From: Eucalyptus grandis | Taxonomy: Eukaryota > Streptophyta > Magnoliopsida > Myrtales > Myrtaceae | DNA: 64,000 bases | Assembly: GCF_016545825.1 (NCBI RefSeq) | Contig: NC_052621.1 | Coordinates: 2,876,199 to 2,940,198, forward strand | Reading direction: 5' to 3' | In this document: piece by piece, positions 58,823 to 64,000 of the stretch | Layout: each line of letters begins with the position of its first letter | Numbering within the stretch: the first letter of the stretch is position 1 | Made by a program: the position numbers and the translations under genes | The notes under the pieces: generated by a model | Seen by the model: the letters and a program-made list of their open reading frames with translations, nothing else | What the model was told of the DNA's origin: nothing | Database searches by the model: none

Positions 58823-58828
58823 CGTGTG
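58823..58828 (+). promoter_or_regulatory. BRRE-like element (CGTGTG) beside the CPD TATA box
   Basis: CGTGTG matches the BR-response element CGTG(T/C)G, through which BZR1 represses CPD in Arabidopsis (established). It lies about 12 bases upstream of the TATA box on the coding strand. The overlapping string is GCGCGTGTG. Confidence 0.6.
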
Positions 58829-58946
58829 GATAAGACTGAAAGTAATGGAAACGAAGGTTTTAAATAGGGAAATGTAAAAGAAGAGAGTATAAATCATTTG
58901 GATTTGGGAGTAATTACTTTCTCGCCTTGGTGATCAGCATTTATGT

Positions 58947-59135
58947 ACTTACCAATCTTTTTTTTTCTTGGTAAGGAAATGAAGATTACTTACCAATCTT
59001 TTTTTTCTTTTTTTCTTGGTGAGGAAATGAAGATTACTTACCAATCTTTTTTTTTTCTTGGTAAGGAAATGAAGATTACTTACCAATCTTTTTTTTCCTT
59101 GGTAAGGAAATGAAGATTACTTACCAATCTTTTTT
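58947..59135 (+). repeat. Minisatellite in the CPD promoter, four full units of 41-48 bp plus a partial
   Basis: Units start 'acttaccaatc' at 58947, 58988, 59036, 59078 and 59119. Each contains a poly(T) tract of variable length followed by 'cttggtaaggaaatgaagatt'. CTTACCAA and TTGGTAAG within each unit are inverted repeats, so each unit can fold. It lies 340-530 bases upstream of the CPD start codon. Confidence 0.95.
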
Positions 59136-59482
59136 AGATATGAAGTTCTTTTCTTATAGGCCTAACCCATACACTGAGCCAGTTTTTTTTTTTTTTTATT
59201 TGCAACATGATTGCACAATATCTAATGAAGATAAATAAATTCAGAATGCCCTGTGAGCTCTGGGACCCGATATATTTTTTGGTTACGCATGGGCAAGCGG
59301 TAATTGAAGTTGAATTTTTGCATGGAATTTAGCTTCACATTTTATTTTGGTCAAAAGGAAACTATTCGTAATATAAAAAGGTCATTCAAACATATCAAAC
59401 TGTATAAGAAATTCATTTAGCATCTTACATATTTCAATCACAGGTGCCCCAATGACCCTTTTGATAAAAACTGTTAAAAACA
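59136..59482. other. Upstream CPD flank, nothing recognised
   Basis: AT-rich, no coding frame, a poly(T) stretch near 59183-59199. Confidence 0.4.
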
Positions 59483-59656
59483 TCAAATATGCCATAAATG
59501 AAAGTATAAATTTTGGTAGGAGGCCGTTGCGGTACATCTTAATAAAGCAAAGGGTGGTTGGGAGGGGGATAACAAGGATGAAGAGTTAGCAACGGTGATG
59601 GCAGTGATGGTGTTGGAGGATGTAAAAGAAGACATTTTAGTAAGAAAATTTGTGAA
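59483..59656 (-). pseudogene. Start of a copia gag gene, truncated
   Basis: The minus strand, just after the primer-binding site, opens MSSFTSSNTITAITVANSS, then LLSPSQPPF. This matches the Ser/Thr-rich gag start seen in many plant copia elements. It is lost after about 60 codons. Confidence 0.6.
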
Positions 59657-59668
59657 GCTCTGATACCA
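59657..59668 (-). other. Primer-binding site (tRNA-Met), minus strand
   Basis: The + strand 'gctctgatacca' is the complement of TGGTATCAGAGC. It marks a minus-strand copia 5' end with its LTR at higher coordinates. Confidence 0.88.
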
Positions 59669-60060
59669 TGAAAGAGTATAAATTTGAGTTTGATCACACA
59701 CACAATCGATGTGGAGATTTGTATTATATTTATAATATGTATATGAGTGGGAAAATACAATTAAAGATTTTATAAAGATAACAATCTACAGTATCAGTGA
59801 TTACAATCTACAGAGTCAATACATATTGTGAAAGATTACTCTATCGACGGAATCAACAGAATTGACACAAATCATAGGATTGGTACAGATTGCTATATCA
59901 TGAAAGATTTGCTTTATCACATCTAACGGCAGTGAGCCTAATGGCGATGCCTGTTTTTCGGAATAAGTAGTGAATGAGTCTCGATCAACAATTGAACCTG
60001 CGAATTTGACAAAGAAACGAGAGAATATGCACAAAATATGTGGAAGAGTGAAATAATAAA
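59669..60060 (-). mobile_element. 5' LTR (outer end uncertain) of a truncated minus-strand copia element
   Basis: It starts on the + strand with TGAAAGAGTATAAATTT directly beside the primer-binding site. I could not find the outer CA end or a target duplication; 60060 is an estimate. No partner LTR is seen. Confidence 0.5.
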
Positions 60061-63000
60061 TTTAATATATATTTATGTATTAAACAATAAAAAAAAATAC
60101 ATGAACATATTTATAGGTTTTACTAAATGATTATTTCAGATAACGTATTAATTAAGAATACGCACGGTCAAAAAAAAGATATACGCACAATCCTAAGAAA
60201 AATAAAGAATTAAGAGAAATATTATGACCATCTCTAATAGAGAAAAATATTATAGAGAAATATCTCTAACAACGATGGTACCTATTTTTGTGGTTCGTGA
60301 CAGACTAGTAGCACGTGCAATGCCTTCAACATGCTAGGTTGTGCTTACACGTACATATAATATGCACACACACACATCTATATCTCACATGTTCGATGGG
60401 GTCTTTCTTTAACACAAAGGAACAAAATAATTGAGGCTATAGGTAGGGAAAAATGTTTAGTGGGAAGAGATACAAGGGAGTTTGGACAGTGACATACATG
60501 CACGCACCAAATCAAATTGAATCGTAAAAATACGCATTTTTATTCGGGATTCAGGATCTTTAAAAGAAAATGGAAAAGGAAAATTGATAAAAACATATAT
60601 ATGGCAATTGATTCGGAAAATATGCAGTTAAGTTAAGTTATATGTTGAAAGATTCATGCCAAAATGTTCTTTAGATCAGTGTTACGCTCACCGTCATTAG
60701 TAATAAGTCGAAATTTTGTTTATCCGCATAAAATATCACATGATACCCTTTAGCAAATTTCATGTTCCTCCATAGACTTTAATAATTAGAGCAAATGCTA
60801 TTTCGAGCGAAATGTTTTATGAATTCCAAGTGCGATTCTTCTTGTCTCGGATCAAATTCTGGCGCTGGGATGATGACAACATCACCACGGGGTCCCCGTA
60901 CAATAACTCGAGCTGTACAAAGCCGTTCTTGGAAGAGGAATCAAGAATCATGGCAAGAAAACATGCTCCATATGAAAAAATTGTCGCATAAGCAATGAAA
61001 AAAAAAATCTTATTTTTCCAATTGATTATAAAATTTATACATCCTTTTTGGAGAAACTTCTGTTTGAATCCAAATGGCATTAGCCCAATGTTTGTTAACC
61101 TATTTTACAAACTTTTCTTTAATCTGCCGAAAAATTTATGACTTGATGCGCCACAAATGCACACGTATCATGTAGTGGGGAACTTTATGCTGGACGAATG
61201 ATTCTTTGGGGAAATTAAATAATAAATCAATATGTAAGTTTATTCGACTGCAAGTGATGGCCCACGATGCTGCACAAGGACATGGGAGAAAGACTTATAT
61301 ATTTTCTCAAGAATGTACACAATTACTAGAAAACTAGCAGTGCAAACAACCATATCACTGTCTCTTAATATTTAATCAATGAGTTTATTTTGTACCCTTT
61401 TACGCATAAAAAATGGGAAAAAAAAATCGATTGTAATTGCTCCCCGAGTTTCGAGCGAATCGATGTGCGCCACACTTTCTACTTGCTTTTTTTAGGGTTT
61501 CCTCATCTTTATATTAATTCCATATGAAGCATGTGCAGTGTTGGCCACGAAGTGAGGCCTTGATTGTACAAGTTAAAAGAGGGAACGCCCACTTTTTGTT
61601 TGTTTATTGAGTCGCGACTTGGGCTACAGAGAGGTGCCATCATGTATGCAGGTGATGGAATCAAGTGTTCTCTACCAGGAAGTTTATGTTTAAAGCCCCG
61701 GATTAAATAACTGAGGGGGTGGGGAAAAGATTAATTTGCACAATCCCCACTTTCAGAAAGAATAAAACTCAAACACTTTATCTTTTGTCACAAAAAATCC
61801 AACACTTGAAATCGCTACTTTAACTCTAATCAACATGAAGATAGATAGTGAGCAAACAAAGATAAAGTGCCCAAAATAGCATTGATTCACTGATTATGAA
61901 CGCGAATGCTCGATTGTATTGTTTGACACGGAGTATAAATAGTCACGCATCATACAATTTTCAAAAAAGCACGTAATCATGAGATTAGTTAGATTTTTTT
62001 TATAATCGAAGATTCGGAATTTACTCATCGAAAGTGGAATTTCCTTATCATGAAAAGAAATTGAAAAAATGTTTTACTACTCAAAGTGTGATAAAGTTAA
62101 TCTACAATTTTATCCTCACTCCCACTAGATCTATCGTGCTCTTTAGTGGGCAAATCCTCAAAAGTACTATCTATCTTTGCTTTCCATTGTCATTATTATC
62201 CCCAGCATAGAGAACCAAGTTAAATCGACATCCAATCTCCCCCAGCACCAATGGTGTGAGTTGCCAAGATAATGAAGCTTCTAAAGAACAAATGATGAGA
62301 AAAAGGAAAAGCTCAAAGCACTCGGAAAAATCATGAGGATCGTACTATGCAATAATTATAATGTGCTCAATATTATAAACAGTTCTGCATGTTGATGCTA
62401 CCATGTTGATCCACATGGTCCCCAATAAGGGACACTCAAGCTGGCTACCCACTAGACAAGACCATAAATCAATAATGGTCCCTAAGAAAGCACATAAGCA
62501 ATCCCCCACCCATAAAACTTTTCCAAGAAAATAAAGAAAGAAAAGAGAAAAGAGAAAAGAGAAGAGAATCGATCACACGTCAATCATGGGTTCTTGTACT
62601 CGATCCACACTTCCATCTCTTAGTGGTCAGCACTACAAACATTCTTAAACCCATTTTCTTGATCTCGATGTTCTTAAACAAAAGAATGTCTCTCAAAAGC
62701 AAATCTGGGCCTTTTGTTTTAATGGCGATAGGACTTTTTTTATTTGTCATCATCAAGGTCTGCAAAAGGAATGTCAAGTTCGGGAAGGTTATGTGTACTA
62801 GGTGCTGATAATTAGGTCAGTTGATTTCGAGACAGAGACGGCATGGAGCTCATGATTTTGGTGGTTCTTAGACAGATTATTTAGTTTCTGCAAGATGGGT
62901 CAATTCATGATGTATTAAAAAGTTTTAAATCATCGACATTTTTTGTCTTGTAAAATCATAATGTTTGGCTAAGGGTTTTCCATTACTAGTTTTGGCCATG

Positions 63001-63196
63001 CATTGCGTCTGGGACACTTTTCTCCCCTCCATTTTCAAGCATACAAATTATGGAAATTTAAATAAAATAACGGGAGGATATCAATCGATATCCATAGGTG
63101 ATCATCTAAAAAGTCCCCTTAAAATTAAAAAAGATTGTGACGCGTCATCAATGAATCATATAAAAAACTGAGCCTGCATATCATGAGTTTAGAAAT
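60061..63196. other. AT-rich intergenic region, no convincing gene
   Basis: Frames of 60-87 codons are scattered but lack motifs. A 39-codon minus-strand stretch at 60785-60920 (VIVRGPRGDVVIIPAPEF...) is protein-like and may be a gene scrap. A purine-rich tract lies at 62520-62570. Confidence 0.4.
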
Positions 63197-63920
63197 AGAG
63201 AAATTACTAAAAAAAATCATAAATTTATTGCATTTGTATTAGTTTAATCCTAAATCTTTCAATTTAGCCATTTAAATCCTAAATCTTTTACCGATTTGCC
63301 GCTTTAGTCTTTTCGATTAATTTTGACTGAAAATCATTAACATAAATACTATACTTTTTACATGGCATAGCCTACGCTACTGTAAATACTTTTTTTTTAT
63401 TAATTTTTATTCTTTTCTTTTCTTTTCTTCTTCCTTCTTCCTCCACCGACCGCTGGGCCTTGATGTTGGCCAATGAAGGTCGCCCTCGCCCAACCTAGCA
63501 AAGGCAAGCCTAGTGAGGTTGAGCTCAATAAGGTTGAGCTTGGCCCAAGGCTGGCCGAGGCTGGCAAGGTCACCTATTTAAGATTCAACAATGTCAACCC
63601 TCACTAGCCCTTGCCTTTGATGGTTGTTGAGAATTACCAAGGCACGACAATTAGTTGAGGAAAAAGGAAAAAAAAAAGACAAAAAGAAAAAGGAAATATA
63701 TAATCTAGAAAATTGAATAAAAAATATTTATTTCAGTATCGCTCGTGCCTTATAGGACTACCGACATCAATGTCAGCTATTTCCAGCTAAAATTAATCAA
63801 AAAAAAAAATATCAAAAACATTTTCAAAAAATTTAGAACTAAATTGGTTAAATTAAAAATATTTAGGACCGAATCGATATAAGTACAATAAATTCATGAC
63901 TTTTTTGATAATTTTTCCTA
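63197..63920. mobile_element. Second, diverged copy of the Mutator-like foldback family
   Basis: The left arm has 'gagaaattactaaaaaaaat' and 'tttaatcctaaatctttcaa'. The right arm ends 'ttcatgacttttttgataat'. Both parallel the arms of the element at 13642-14754 ('gggagaattac...agtcctaaac'). The interior again holds 'gcccaacctagcaaaggcaa'-type sequence with palindromic gag/ctc motifs, but is much decayed. A target duplication could not be resolved. Confidence 0.65.
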
Positions 63921-64000
63921 TTTGAAAACTATTCTTCTTTTGCAATTTCATTATTTCAAGTTATGGTACCCGATTGGCATATATCATTCTGCTTTCATAA

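Noticed and set aside
58966..59130. CRISPR-like repeated units
   Set aside because: The units are directly adjacent with no unique spacers and the context is a plant promoter, so this is an ordinary minisatellite.
59657..59668. Possible tRNA gene because of the tRNA-like motif
   Set aside because: Only the 12-base primer-binding complement is present. There are no A and B boxes or cloverleaf, here or at the other three primer sites.

Overview
This is nuclear DNA of a flowering plant, almost certainly a eudicot. It has GT-AG spliced genes of plant-specific families (CYP90A1/CPD, RDR1, a plastid-targeted phosphoglucose isomerase), Ty1-copia elements with the plant tRNA-Met primer site TGGTATCAGAGC, long solo LTRs of a Ty3-gypsy type, a Mutator-like foldback element and many CT/GA microsatellites. 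I cannot name the species from sequence alone.

Layout. 1-21 kb is repeat-dominated. It holds four copies of one long-LTR family (ends near 2353, 7166, 15709 and 20867), two of them solo LTRs with perfect 5-bp target duplications (ACAAA, ACCAA). A minus-strand copia LTR, a 1.1-kb Mutator-like foldback element nested in one solo LTR, microsatellites and a stray RDR1 fragment lie between them. 21-34 kb is an island of gene pieces: clathrin light chain (minus), arginyl-tRNA-protein transferase ATE1 (minus), the first exon of plastid PGI1 (plus), and a series of unrecognised exon-like pieces (plus). All the recognised pieces are broken. A young 3.9-kb copia element, with a large deletion in its reverse transcriptase, sits inside the PGI1 transit-peptide codons. 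36.5-41.2 kb holds eleven exons of a TruA-family tRNA pseudouridine synthase (PUS3/DEG1 type, minus) carrying two frameshifts and no recognisable 3' end. 42.3-51.8 kb is an RDR1 pseudogene whose intron contains a 7.4-kb copia element with matching ACAAT duplications. 52.5-52.8 kb holds a two-exon gene for a 71-residue secreted Cys-rich peptide that is invisible to simple ORF scanning. 53.7-58.6 kb is a complete eight-exon CYP90A1 (CPD) gene. 58.8-64 kb is its promoter followed by sparse AT-rich DNA, a copia 5' fragment and a diverged second foldback element.

The two genes I regard as probably functional are CPD (brassinosteroid biosynthesis, 482 codons, all splice phases consistent) and the small peptide gene. 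The other recognised host genes are fragments or carry lesions. Coordinates of exons, LTR ends and duplications were read by eye and cross-checked by reading phase or matching repeats; no database search was possible.
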